Shown here piece by piece: positions 8,663 to 17,301 of a stretch of DNA of 64,000 bases. The notes beneath the pieces were generated by a model, which saw only the letters and a list, made by a program, of their open reading frames with translations, ran no database searches and was not told the DNA's origin. The stretch is from Candidatus Rifleibacterium amylolyticum. Lineage in GTDB: Bacteria > Muiribacteriota > Ozemobacteria > Ozemobacterales > Ozemobacteraceae. The position numbers and the translations under genes were made by a program. The stretch's first letter is position 1. Each line of letters begins with the position of its first letter. The stretch spans positions 207,219 to 271,218 of the forward strand of contig JAACJG010000001.1 of NCBI GenBank assembly GCA_009917695.1. Direction: 5' to 3'.

Positions 8663-10062
8663 GATATCTGCTGCTGGTTTTGATAATGCTTGTTTCTCCC
8701 CTGGGTGCCGAGGAAGTTTCCTTTGAAGATTTTTCATTGATGGTTCGGCACCTGCAGACGGCAATGTCTGAAAGCGAAGACTACAGAGTTAATGCCTCAG
8801 TTGGGGATTTGATGACGCGTATATCAGAAGTTACCCGCATCAGATATGGTGAGAGGCTTTTTATTATCGACCTGAGATGGGTTGCCGATGTGGGTGAAGC
8901 CATGGCGGGTGAGCGGGTGGTTGGTCGTCGCCGGCTTCTTTTTGGCAATCTGATTGATACGCTGAATGGCCTTCAGAGCGAATTTGTCGCTGGCTATGCC
9001 GAAAAAGCTGTGTCGCGACAGGAAATGAAAGATGCTCTTGATCGAGCGATAGCTCGCACAAGCGAAATAAGAATGTCTGGGGATGCGCAGCTGGGACCGG
9101 GAATGGAATGGTGCGGCCGCGCCGGCGTTGTATCTGATAACTCCGGTGAGGCGATAAGTATTATCAGCATGGCATCTACAGAAGGCTCAGGTTCCGGCGG
9201 AAATGTTTCAAACACTGGCAATACTGTTTCCGTTTCGGTCGGCCATTCTGGTGGAAGCTCGTTCTCGGGTTCGGTTTCTTCCTCCAGCTCGGGACAATCT
9301 GGCGCTTCTTCAAATTCTGGAAGCATTCAGAAGGGAAGCAATTTCTCCAATGCCGGCTCTACCGTTGTACAGAGAATCCCCCAGTCATCTCATAGTGTTT
9401 CTCAGCATTCATCGACAGTTTCTGTCGTGTCCCAGCCGAATTCAAAGCCCCCTGTTTCTGTACCCTCTTCCGCAGAATCACGCCCGGTAGACTCTCGACC
9501 ATCCCCGCCATCTTATTCTCGCCCGGCACCTCCTCCTCCTCCTGCAAAAAAACCGGAGCCGTTAAGACCTCCACCGCGTCCCAAGGTGAAGACTCCCGGC
9601 GGTGGAGCAGGGGTGTTGTTCTGGGTTATGACCGTGATAGGCATTATTGGTTTTGTTATTATTATATTTTTGATAATCAAAAATATGAGAAAAAAGATCG
9701 TTCAGGAACAGTCGCAAATTCTCAAGGAAGAAAAGATGCTCCCTCCAGAGAGAATGCGGGCTGAAACAATATATGAGAAGGCTTTACGCGAAGCTGAACA
9801 GGGCAGATATGTCGAAGCGATCCGTTTGCTGACTATTGGTTCGTTGATAATGCTTGAGTCGCATCGGGTCATAAATTATCAGGACAGCCTCACTAATGGA
9901 GAGTATTTGCGCAAGCTTATGGTAGAGCGCGATTTGCATACGCTTTTCGCTGCTCCCATGGCCTTGTTTGACCGTCTGGTTTATGGATATCAAACCCCCA
10001 GCAGGAAAGATTTTGAGACTTTCAAGGCGTTTTATCTTGACCTGGAGAAGCTTCAGAGATGA
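8659..10062 (+). CDS. DUF4129-domain membrane protein with Ser/Pro-rich stalk
   Basis: A signal-like segment (MRYLLLVLIMLVSPLGAEE), then an external helical domain to about residue 150, a Ser/Gly-rich and then Pro-rich stalk (about 165-310), one transmembrane helix (about 313-338) and a cytoplasmic domain of about 120 residues. That last domain has the DUF4129 features ALREAEQGRYVEAIRLL and DSLTNGEYLRKL. The domain is usually found near MoxR and DUF58 genes or fused to transglutaminase-like proteins. The ATG at 8659 overlaps the previous stop; a GTG two codons earlier is less likely. A Pro run of six residues precedes the membrane helix. Confidence 0.8.
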   Translation: MRYLLLVLIMLVSPLGAEEVSFEDFSLMVRHLQTAMSESEDYRVNASVGDLMTRISEVTRIRYGERLFIIDLRWVADVGEAMAGERVVGRRRLLFGNLIDTLNGLQSEFVAGYAEKAVSRQEMKDALDRAIARTSEIRMSGDAQLGPGMEWCGRAGVVSDNSGEAISIISMASTEGSGSGGNVSNTGNTVSVSVGHSGGSSFSGSVSSSSSGQSGASSNSGSIQKGSNFSNAGSTVVQRIPQSSHSVSQHSSTVSVVSQPNSKPPVSVPSSAESRPVDSRPSPPSYSRPAPPPPPAKKPEPLRPPPRPKVKTPGGGAGVLFWVMTVIGIIGFVIIIFLIIKNMRKKIVQEQSQILKEEKMLPPERMRAETIYEKALREAEQGRYVEAIRLLTIGSLIMLESHRVINYQDSLTNGEYLRKLMVERDLHTLFAAPMALFDRLVYGYQTPSRKDFETFKAFYLDLEKLQR

Positions 10063-11306
10063 ACAACCGCAGAGTTCTCGAGCTGATGCGTGGTTATTCG
10101 ATATTTTTTCTATGTCTCTTTATCTTTGCGATGTGGGGCATAAACCTTCTGTCGATTTCTCAGACTGAAAAAAAAGTTATAGTGACTGAAGACGATGGGC
10201 CTGAGCTGATCGAGGAAGGAGCTGTCTCCAGTTTCTTCATCAAGCCTCTTCCATTGCTTTATTACTACTTTAAAGAGCTTGGCTATAATGTCGATTTTGT
10301 TCCCGGCGTGCCAGTCAGTGACAAGCTTCTGCTGGTAATTGATCCGGTTGTGAATATCGATCAGGCGAAGCTGCGTGAATTGTTCGGGTGGGTAAGAGAT
10401 GGCGGAAACCTACTGTTCCTACTGCCAGATGAGCACAATCTTGATCGCTTTATCGGTACAGTCAGGCATCTGCATGAGAAGGAGCTGCCGGAAGAACTCA
10501 TGCTGCGCCTGCCTTATCTTGATGAAATCGAGACATTGAGCACCAGCCGTAAGGGAGTGCACCGGCAGCTTGGGATGAGCTTTTTTTCGGTCATGCCTGA
10601 ATCGGTAGGCGGAAGTAATGTTTTCATGTCGTTTCGCGGCCAGGGTCGTCTGCTGATACTGGCCCACAAGGACTTTCTTACCGGGTCAGGTCTCAAAAAG
10701 CGTGATAATCTGGTGCTTGTCACCCGGATGGTTGAGCACATGGCCTCCAGAAACAGTTTTTCAATCCTTGACACTTTTCCGCAGACACGCATTCGTGCCA
10801 GAGGGCGTCGAATGGTAACGAACCGGCGCAGCTTTGAGACGCGACAGAAGTTCGATCATCTGTCGTTCTGGAGTTTGTTGAAGGCAAATCCGGTGAGCTG
10901 GGTTCTGTTGCAGATGCTGGTGGCATTGACTGTCTATTTTATTTCGACCGGTCGCCGCTTCGGGCGCCCGATTGCGCTGATAGATCAGGGGCAACGAAAT
11001 ATTTCCTATGTCAGGAGTCTCGGACGTATGCTGGCTGCCGGCAATAACAGCAGCTATGCGTTGTCTGAGATTCTCTATGGTTTTGCGGCGGCTGCGATAA
11101 AGCGCTATGGTCTCGCCAGAATGGCGACTTTGCGCGAAATTACGACGGCGATCAGAGTTGGCAATGTTGAGGTTGCCGACCGTCTCAGCCGCATTGAAAT
11201 TGATGTCAACCGTATTTTGAATCACCGCGATACTTCACCGGAGATGTTATTGCGGGTTGTGCGGACACTAGAATGGGCTAGAAAGGAACTTAAACTCCAT
11301 GATTGA
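10059..11306 (+). CDS. DUF4350-domain membrane protein
   Basis: 415 residues. An N-terminal membrane anchor (about 10-30) is followed by a domain with the DUF4350 pattern, a Rossmann-like fold seen in LLVIDPVVNIDQAKLRELFGWVRDGGNLLFLLPDE (a strand-helix-strand run, residues about 90-125). A second hydrophobic segment near 290 is followed by a cytoplasmic helical tail. In other genomes DUF4350 proteins are encoded between a DUF4129 protein and a MoxR ATPase, as here. It overlaps both neighbours by a few bases. The role is presumed structural in the MoxR-linked complex. Confidence 0.8.
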   Translation: MNNRRVLELMRGYSIFFLCLFIFAMWGINLLSISQTEKKVIVTEDDGPELIEEGAVSSFFIKPLPLLYYYFKELGYNVDFVPGVPVSDKLLLVIDPVVNIDQAKLRELFGWVRDGGNLLFLLPDEHNLDRFIGTVRHLHEKELPEELMLRLPYLDEIETLSTSRKGVHRQLGMSFFSVMPESVGGSNVFMSFRGQGRLLILAHKDFLTGSGLKKRDNLVLVTRMVEHMASRNSFSILDTFPQTRIRARGRRMVTNRRSFETRQKFDHLSFWSLLKANPVSWVLLQMLVALTVYFISTGRRFGRPIALIDQGQRNISYVRSLGRMLAAGNNSSYALSEILYGFAAAAIKRYGLARMATLREITTAIRVGNVEVADRLSRIEIDVNRILNHRDTSPEMLLRVVRTLEWARKELKLHD

Positions 11307-12258
11307 ACTGTCACGGGTCAAAGAAATATTCGAAGGCATTCACCATGAAATCGGCAAAGTGATTATCGGGCAGGATGAAACGGTTCGGCTGATGCTGGCG
11401 GCTCTTCTGGTGAAGGGGCACATCCTCATGGAAGGCGTACCCGGTACTGCCAAGACGCTGACGGTTAAGACTGCGGCAGAAATCATTGGCGCCAGCTTCA
11501 GAAGAATTCAGATGACACCCGATCTTATGCCTTCAGATGTTCTGGGCACCAATATTTTTGATGCACGCAGCGGCGCTTTTCATGTGCACAAAGGACCGAT
11601 TTTCAGCGATCTCGTTCTGGTAGACGAAATAAATCGTGCTCCTGCCAAAACGCAGTCAGCGTTGCTCGAGTGCATGGAAGAGCGCCAGGTGACTATCGAA
11701 AGCAACTGCTTCGAACTTTCCCCGATCTTCACTGTCATGGCCACTCAGAATTCTCTGGAATATGAAGGCACGTACCCTCTGCCGGAAGCTCAGCTCGACC
11801 GTTTTCTGTTCAAGATTATACTCGATTATCCGGCTGAACAGGCTGAGCGCGACATTCTTGGCCGCTTTGAAGCAGGCTTCAGGTCTGATAATCTAAAAAA
11901 AGTTGGCTTGTCGCATGTGGCTGATATCGATGAAATCAAGGAATGCCGCGAAGCGATAACCCGCGTGCATACCAAAGAGCCGGTTGTGGCATACATTACC
12001 GATATAGTGAGGGCAACCCGCGACTGGTCAGATTTTCAGATCGGTGCCGGGGTGCGCGCCAGCATCGGTTTGTTGCTGGCCTCAAAGGCAGTAGCTCTTA
12101 TGGATGGCCGCGAGTTCGTGACTCCTGATGACGTCAAGGCTATGGTTTGCCCGGTTCTCCGGCATAGAGTCATTCTCAAGCCAGAGGCTGAAATCGAGGG
12201 GATAAACGCAGATGTGGCGCTGACAACAGTTCTTGGTCGAGTAAAGGTTCCCAGGTGA
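11299..12258 (+). CDS. MoxR-family AAA+ ATPase
   Basis: Chaperone-like AAA+ ATPase of the MoxR class, whose members mature or remodel partner proteins, often those with von Willebrand A domains. Walker A is GVPGTAKT at residues 46-53 and Walker B LVLVDEINRA starts at 105. The sensor region ATQN, the LPEAQLDRF block and the C-terminal lid with GVRAS follow. The 319-residue length is standard. It overlaps the DUF4350 gene upstream and the DUF58 gene downstream, so all three are translationally coupled. The DUF58 product, with its A-domain-like core, is the likely client. Confidence 0.95.
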   Translation: MIELSRVKEIFEGIHHEIGKVIIGQDETVRLMLAALLVKGHILMEGVPGTAKTLTVKTAAEIIGASFRRIQMTPDLMPSDVLGTNIFDARSGAFHVHKGPIFSDLVLVDEINRAPAKTQSALLECMEERQVTIESNCFELSPIFTVMATQNSLEYEGTYPLPEAQLDRFLFKIILDYPAEQAERDILGRFEAGFRSDNLKKVGLSHVADIDEIKECREAITRVHTKEPVVAYITDIVRATRDWSDFQIGAGVRASIGLLLASKAVALMDGREFVTPDDVKAMVCPVLRHRVILKPEAEIEGINADVALTTVLGRVKVPR

Positions 12259-13760
12259 AAATGGAAAACAGCAGGGCGCAGGTTAGCGAAAGGCTGATAT
12301 TGATTATCGGCTGCATTTTTGCGGCGGCGATTCCGTTTGTCGTTGTGCCGCTTGCCCTGCTGGTAGCGCTGATCGCTTATCTGCTCAAGCGATGGCGAAT
12401 CATTCAACCTGATGCTCCGACCATCGGCGATATGTTCTATCGTGGACAGGTGGTAGTTACAACAAGAGTTGTGCTGCTGCTTCTATTTGGAACCTTGCCG
12501 CTGATGCTGGTCAAAACTCATGCTGGCGCTCTTTCGCTATGGTTTGCTTACAATGTTATCGTTCTCTTTCTGGTTGTTCTCGATGTTATAATTTCACCGC
12601 GCCCGGAAAACCTTGTGATTGAGCGGCGTATGCCGCGCAAACTCTCTATTGGTCGCGACAATCACATTGAAATAACAATAACCAACAGTTCGCATCGACC
12701 GCTGAGCCTTGAGCTTATCGATGAATTTCCGGAAGAGTTTTCTGGCGACAGAAAGAATATAACGCTAGAACTGGCGCAAAGAACCAGTCGAAGTTGCAGA
12801 TATGCGGTAAAACCTCTGCGGCGGGGCTGTTACTTTTTCAACCGAACCGTAGTGAGGTTCAGAGGACTGCTTGAACTTGTGGTCTTTCAACAGGAATACG
12901 GTGAAGCCTGTCGGGTCGAGGTTTACCCTGACATCGCAGCTATCTCTCGCTTCGAATTGCGGATGAAGCGCGGACAGATGGCAGAAGCCGGTCTGGTAAC
13001 CGAGCGCCGGCGTGGTTGTGGCAGTGATTTTGAGAGTCTGCGTGAATATGTTAAGGGTGATGAGTTCAGGCGGATAGACTGGAAGGCCAGTGCCCGCAAA
13101 AACAAGCTGATAACCCGTGAATTTCAATCTGAAGTGAATCAGTCGGTTCTGGTTGTGCTGGACTGCAGCCGTTCGATGGGTGCGGTGGTTGACCATCTGA
13201 CGCTGCTTGATCATGCAGTAAATTCTGCTTTGATACTGGGTTATCAGGTCATGAAAAAGGGCGACCGCATCGGTTTGCTTGCCTTTTCAGACCGCCCACA
13301 TATCTTTTTGCCGCCAGGTCGCGGCAAAGCCCATTTTTACAGCTTCACCAGGCATTTATATGCAATTGCGGCCAATCGCGTCGAACCCGATTATGAGACA
13401 GTGCTGCGTGCTATCAGCGCAAGCCGGCTGCGCCGTTCCCTTCTTATGGTAATAACCGATCTCACTTCGGGGGAAGCTGTTAACAAGATGCTGGCAGCGG
13501 TGCCTATGGTCAGTCGCAAGCATCTCACCGCTGTTATTTCTGTGCTGGACCCGAAACTCCAGGAAATAGCCAATGCCGTGCCTGAGAATGTCGATGCTGT
13601 TTACGACAAGGTTGTTGCCCGCAGTATGATCGAGCGTGTTGCCGGTCTGAGCCGACATATCGAAAAGATTGGTGTTGCCACGATGCTGATTACGCCGAGA
13701 CAGTTGAACTCAAAGCTGTTGTCGCATTATCTGCAGGTCAAGATGCGGTCTCAGCTCTGA
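12255..13760 (+). CDS. DUF58 / von Willebrand A-like membrane protein
   Basis: 501 residues with hydrophobic segments near residues 12-35 and 65-110, a beta-rich middle region (about 120-240) and the DUF58 signature from about 250: GSDFESLREYVKGDEFRRID followed by WKASARKNKLI. The next part has a metal-site-like VLDCSRSMG, matching the DxSxS motif of A domains, so metal-dependent partner binding is possible. DUF58 proteins are normally coupled to MoxR ATPases, as the four-base overlap shows here. The last 10 bases overlap the convergent gene at 13,751. Confidence 0.92.
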   Translation: MKMENSRAQVSERLILIIGCIFAAAIPFVVVPLALLVALIAYLLKRWRIIQPDAPTIGDMFYRGQVVVTTRVVLLLLFGTLPLMLVKTHAGALSLWFAYNVIVLFLVVLDVIISPRPENLVIERRMPRKLSIGRDNHIEITITNSSHRPLSLELIDEFPEEFSGDRKNITLELAQRTSRSCRYAVKPLRRGCYFFNRTVVRFRGLLELVVFQQEYGEACRVEVYPDIAAISRFELRMKRGQMAEAGLVTERRRGCGSDFESLREYVKGDEFRRIDWKASARKNKLITREFQSEVNQSVLVVLDCSRSMGAVVDHLTLLDHAVNSALILGYQVMKKGDRIGLLAFSDRPHIFLPPGRGKAHFYSFTRHLYAIAANRVEPDYETVLRAISASRLRRSLLMVITDLTSGEAVNKMLAAVPMVSRKHLTAVISVLDPKLQEIANAVPENVDAVYDKVVARSMIERVAGLSRHIEKIGVATMLITPRQLNSKLLSHYLQVKMRSQL

Positions 13761-14716
13761 TCTGCATGGGCTCCAGCTGTCAGCCAGGCAACAAGCAGCA
13801 GAAAGAATATTGCTGAAAGCCCCAGCTTGTGATCGGGCGACAGGAATGCCGGCGTAATATAGGCTTCTATGAGGGCAGCCAGCACCAGCAGAGGAATTGA
13901 GCCAATTACCAGTTTTACTGCATCATGCCCTTCTTTCACCACCCAGTCTTTACGTCGATACGAGCCGGGATTGATAAGAGAATAGCCGACAATGAAGCCG
14001 GCGGCACCGCCGATGAAAATACATACCAGTTCGATTCCGCCATGTGGCAGGATCAATGACCAGAAGTATCTGGCGTAACCGGCATCAGTGTAAAGTGCTG
14101 CCATGGCGCCAAGCATCAGACCATTTTTTATAAGGATTATGATGGTGCCGATTCCGAGAAAAATTCCGGTGGCAAAGGCGAGAATCGACACTCTGATGTT
14201 GTTCACCATGATCGAGCTGGAAAGGCCAAAATTGCCTTCGCGCGCCAGTGGGTGCGGCTCGTTGGGTCGGGCAGCCATGGCAAGTGATTTGAGACGTTGT
14301 TGCTCAACAGGCGGCACTGCCAGATCAACCAGGCGTGATTTTTCGTGTATGCACAGGTAGCCCACCAGAGCAGCAGTTATAAACAGCAGGGCACTGGCGA
14401 TGACAAAATGAATGCGGCGTCGGACAAGCCTGGGAAAGCCGAAAATGAAAAAATTTACCAGTTCGCCGAACGTCATTGGCTTTTTCTGATAAATAGTGCC
14501 GTAAGCACGCAGAGCCAGGCGATTGACGCGCGCCCGTGCTGGCGGGTCATCGATTGCAACGGTCAGTTTGTTGAGGTCTGAAATCAGCTCGGTATACAGC
14601 TCGCCAAGGCGCAGGACGTCAGCTGGTTTGATGCTTTCGGCAGTATGGTTTTCGATTCGATTGAGAAGGTTTTCGGTTTCTTCCCATCTTTTTGTCGCAC
14701 TTTCGGGCATGCTCAT
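13751..14716 (-). CDS. SpoIIM-like (DUF95) integral membrane protein
   Basis: 321 residues related to stage II sporulation protein M, a polytopic membrane protein that in sporulating Firmicutes acts in septal peptidoglycan remodelling; in non-spore-formers it occurs with RDD, MoxR and DUF58 genes. An N-terminal helical region (1-100) is followed by about five membrane segments. The family blocks FMVNN-like (SSIMVNNIRVSILAFATGI), GAMAALY and LPHGGIELVCIFIGGAAGF are clear. It is convergent with the MoxR cluster and overlaps it tail to tail by 10 bp. No other sporulation gene is seen, so sporulation is not implied. Confidence 0.88.
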   Translation of the reverse strand: MSMPESATKRWEETENLLNRIENHTAESIKPADVLRLGELYTELISDLNKLTVAIDDPPARARVNRLALRAYGTIYQKKPMTFGELVNFFIFGFPRLVRRRIHFVIASALLFITAALVGYLCIHEKSRLVDLAVPPVEQQRLKSLAMAARPNEPHPLAREGNFGLSSSIMVNNIRVSILAFATGIFLGIGTIIILIKNGLMLGAMAALYTDAGYARYFWSLILPHGGIELVCIFIGGAAGFIVGYSLINPGSYRRKDWVVKEGHDAVKLVIGSIPLLVLAALIEAYITPAFLSPDHKLGLSAIFFLLLVAWLTAGAHADQS

Positions 14717-14731
14717 GATATAGCCTTGTTG

Positions 14732-15238
14732 TCAGTCGGGATCTATTGGTTTTTCAGGAGATCCATGAACAGTGCACTTGATTAAGCCATCCTGCGCAAG
14801 ATCTCCGTCATTAATATACTGCCCCGGCGGGCTGCCCGGACAGGTTGCCGTATACTTAAGATATTTTCCGGAAGTCAGCAGGTTCATTACTCCGTCGTCC
14901 ATGTGGTGAAGCAGTTCATTATGATCCATATTGTACATTTCGATAGCCCCAAGAATAACTCGCTGATTGGCAAAGCAGGCCTTCATTCTTGAGTGACCAC
15001 TTCGTCTTGGCCTGCTGTTTGGCAGCGCGATAGCGGCCAGAATGCCAATAATAGCTATGATTATGGCGATTTCTATCAGAGTCGGTCCCTTTTTAGGGCC
15101 TGGAGCGCTTAGTGTCAGTTCAAGCTTCTGTTCAGGCTCGTTACTATATTCTTCGAGCAGAGAACCACAGCGCCGGCAGAAGCTGAATTCGCTTCTGTTG
15201 GCAAAGCCACAGGCCGGGCAGTTCATTTCTTCTGGCAT
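14732..15238 (-). CDS. Type IV pilin-like protein with a zinc ribbon in its leader
   Basis: 168 residues. The N-terminus is a zinc ribbon, CPAC at residues 7-10 and CRRC at 21-24, with a short linker. A class III-type prepilin site follows: Gly51, then PTLIEI with the conserved Glu at +5, then a 20-residue hydrophobic helix ending ALPN. The C-terminal 95 residues resemble a small pseudopilin head with a Cys pair (TATCPG, IKCTVHG). Normal prepilin leaders are short, so a folded zinc domain on the cytoplasmic side is unusual. It is monocistronic on present evidence; no pilus assembly gene is nearby. Confidence 0.8.
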   Translation of the reverse strand: MPEEMNCPACGFANRSEFSFCRRCGSLLEEYSNEPEQKLELTLSAPGPKKGPTLIEIAIIIAIIGILAAIALPNSRPRRSGHSRMKACFANQRVILGAIEMYNMDHNELLHHMDDGVMNLLTSGKYLKYTATCPGSPPGQYINDGDLAQDGLIKCTVHGSPEKPIDPD

Positions 15239-15298
15239 TCGATTCTCCTGCTGATTCTTCTATCAAATTACGACTACCCGCCCACAGCTGTCAAACTA

Positions 15299-15330
15299 TA
15301 AAAAAAAGGGCTCCCATGGTGGGAGCCCTT
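15299..15330 (-). terminator. Rho-independent terminator of the hydABC1 operon
   Basis: On the minus strand an 11-bp perfect stem (15320-15330 with 15306-15316) closes a 3-nt loop and is followed by eight Ts. It lies 16 bp after the hydA1 stop codon. Confidence 0.93.
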
Positions 15331-15345
15331 CTCATGCAGTAAGTA

Positions 15346-17286
15346 TTAGACGATTTTATTGCCGCGCTTGATATAGTGTGTATGCAGCAGTTTATGCGAT
15401 TTGTGACCGCAGGGACCGTCTTTGAGGAATTCTTTGTAGATAAGATCGACAGTCGGGTTTTCGTGCGATTTGCGCGCATAGAGAGTCTTTTCTTCGGCGT
15501 AGATTGCCTTGGTGCGCGCGGCGCGGATTTCGGGAGAAGTTGGAATCGGCTGGCCGCCGCCACCGAGACAACCACCCGGGCAGGCCATGAATTCGATGAA
15601 ATGGCATTCACTGAATTTGCCGCCGGCCTTGATGTCTTCCATGACTTTTTTGGCGTTGGCAGTACCGTGTGCAACAGCAACCTTAAGGGTCGCGCCGTTG
15701 AGGAAGCTGAAATCTTTGAGACCACCGAGAGCTTTGCTGAGAATCGGCGGAACCGGGCCAGCTGCCGGAACTTTGATTTCCATGTATTTAACGCCTTCGA
15801 AACCGCGAACCGGTATGATGTCGAGGTTTTCGAAGACTTTTTCGGTCTTGATGCCGGTTACGATTTCGACAGCGGTGCGCAGAGCTGCTTCCATGACGCC
15901 ACCGGTGGCGCCGAAGATCAGGCCGGCGCCGGTAGCTTCGCCGATTGGATCGTCGAAGTCGCTTGGCGGCAGATTGGGCAGATCAAGACCAACTTCCTGA
16001 ATCATCTGGGCGAGTTCGCGGCTGGTGAGGCCGTAATCGACGTCTTTATAGCCGCTGTCCTGCATTTCAGGGCGGTTGCATTCGAATTTTTTGGCGCTGC
16101 AGGGCATAAGAGCGACGGTGACGATATCCTTCGGGTCAATGCCAGCTTTTTCAGCATACCAGGTCTTGATGATCGAGCCGAACATCTGCTGCGGGCTCTT
16201 GCAGCTCGACAGGCAGTCGGTATATTCGGGGTAGAAGTGTTCGAGGAACTTGACCCAGCCCGGAGAGCACGAAGTAAACTGCGGGAAGGCGACCTGTTCT
16301 TTATCGACCAGAGCTTTTTTGAGTCTGATCAAAAGCTCGGTAGCTTCTTCCATGATAGTCAGGTCGGCAGTGAAGTTGGTGTCGAATACCTTGTCAAAAC
16401 CGCAGCGACGCATGGCGGTATTCAATTCGCGGGTGACCGAGGTGCCGGCCGGCAGTCCGAAGCATTCACCGATAGCGGCGCGCGGGCTTGGTGCCGTCTG
16501 AATGACAACGTGCTTTTTGGGATCATCGATAGCCGCCCAGATTTCATCGGACGGATCGTTGGCGCGCAGAGCACCGGTTGGGCAGCGGTTAATGCACTGG
16601 CCGCAGTTGATGCAGACGACTTCGCCAAGAGGCATGTCGGCAAAGGTGGCGATGTCAAGGTCGGGGCCGCGGTTAACGGCTTCGAGGACGCCAACTTCCT
16701 GGAGGTCGATGCAGGTTCTGACGCAGCGGCGGCACTGTATGCACTTGTTCATGTCGCGCACAACGCTGTAGCTGGAGCGGTCGATTTCGTGGTGCGGTTC
16801 GCTGTCATGGCCGAAGCGGTAAAAATCGACGCCATATTCTTTCGACAGACTCTGCAGTTCGCAGTTATTGTTGCGGAAGCATGAATAGCACTCGCCGACG
16901 TGATGCTTGAGCATGAGGTCAAGATTGTGTCTGCGAGCCTTGCGAACCTTGGGCGAGTAGGTTTTGATGGTCATCGGGCTGGTTATCGGATAAGCGCAGG
17001 CGGCCTGTAGAGTCCGCTGTCCTTCGACTTCGACGACACAGACGCGGCAGACGCCGGCGACATGAAGGTCCTCGTGGTGGCAAAGGGTTGGGATTCTGAT
17101 ATTCAGCTTTTTGGCGGCATCAAGAATGGTGGTTCCGAATGGAACCTTGATTTCGTTACCGTCAATATTCACGGCGATCATGGCTCCGAGTTCCTTCTCG
17201 TTTTTGGCAACTTCTACAGAAGCGACAACCGAGCTGGCGGGAGCGCGATCCGGACCGAATTTGGTGTTGTTATCTTTGTTAGGCAT
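15346..17286 (-). CDS. hydA: [FeFe]-hydrogenase catalytic subunit, NAD-linked trimeric type (set 1)
   Basis: Produces or consumes H2 at an H-cluster; alpha subunit of a cytoplasmic HydABC-type enzyme. After a 35-residue extension come a [2Fe-2S] ferredoxin domain (Cys69, 80, 83, 97), a His-ligated [4Fe-4S] module (HxxxCxxCxxxxxC near 129-142), two [4Fe-4S] ferredoxin motifs (182-192, 225-235) and the H domain. H-cluster motifs are TSCSPGW at 338-344, MPCSAKKFE at 394-402 and EFMACPGGC at 565-573, and the small-subunit-like tail ends in LLHTHYIKR. The residue after the first ligand Cys is Ser rather than the Cys that relays protons in CpI-type enzymes. It is the last gene of the RR-hydC-hydB-hydA operon. 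No HydE, HydF or HydG maturase gene is in the window. Confidence 0.94.
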   Translation of the reverse strand: MPNKDNNTKFGPDRAPASSVVASVEVAKNEKELGAMIAVNIDGNEIKVPFGTTILDAAKKLNIRIPTLCHHEDLHVAGVCRVCVVEVEGQRTLQAACAYPITSPMTIKTYSPKVRKARRHNLDLMLKHHVGECYSCFRNNNCELQSLSKEYGVDFYRFGHDSEPHHEIDRSSYSVVRDMNKCIQCRRCVRTCIDLQEVGVLEAVNRGPDLDIATFADMPLGEVVCINCGQCINRCPTGALRANDPSDEIWAAIDDPKKHVVIQTAPSPRAAIGECFGLPAGTSVTRELNTAMRRCGFDKVFDTNFTADLTIMEEATELLIRLKKALVDKEQVAFPQFTSCSPGWVKFLEHFYPEYTDCLSSCKSPQQMFGSIIKTWYAEKAGIDPKDIVTVALMPCSAKKFECNRPEMQDSGYKDVDYGLTSRELAQMIQEVGLDLPNLPPSDFDDPIGEATGAGLIFGATGGVMEAALRTAVEIVTGIKTEKVFENLDIIPVRGFEGVKYMEIKVPAAGPVPPILSKALGGLKDFSFLNGATLKVAVAHGTANAKKVMEDIKAGGKFSECHFIEFMACPGGCLGGGGQPIPTSPEIRAARTKAIYAEEKTLYARKSHENPTVDLIYKEFLKDGPCGHKSHKLLHTHYIKRGNKIV

Positions 17287-17301
17287 GGTGTTTACTCCCT
17301 T

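Noticed and set aside
13751-14716. Evidence for sporulation from the SpoIIM-like gene
   Set aside because: Members of this family are common in non-sporulating bacteria next to MoxR/DUF58 genes; no other sporulation gene occurs here.
15376-16884. A 502-codon open frame opposite hydA1, and similar long antisense frames opposite hydB2 (24,763-25,911) and the gene at 57,483
   Set aside because: They arise from codon bias of the coding strand, have no ribosome sites and no recognisable domains, while the opposite strand encodes clear proteins.
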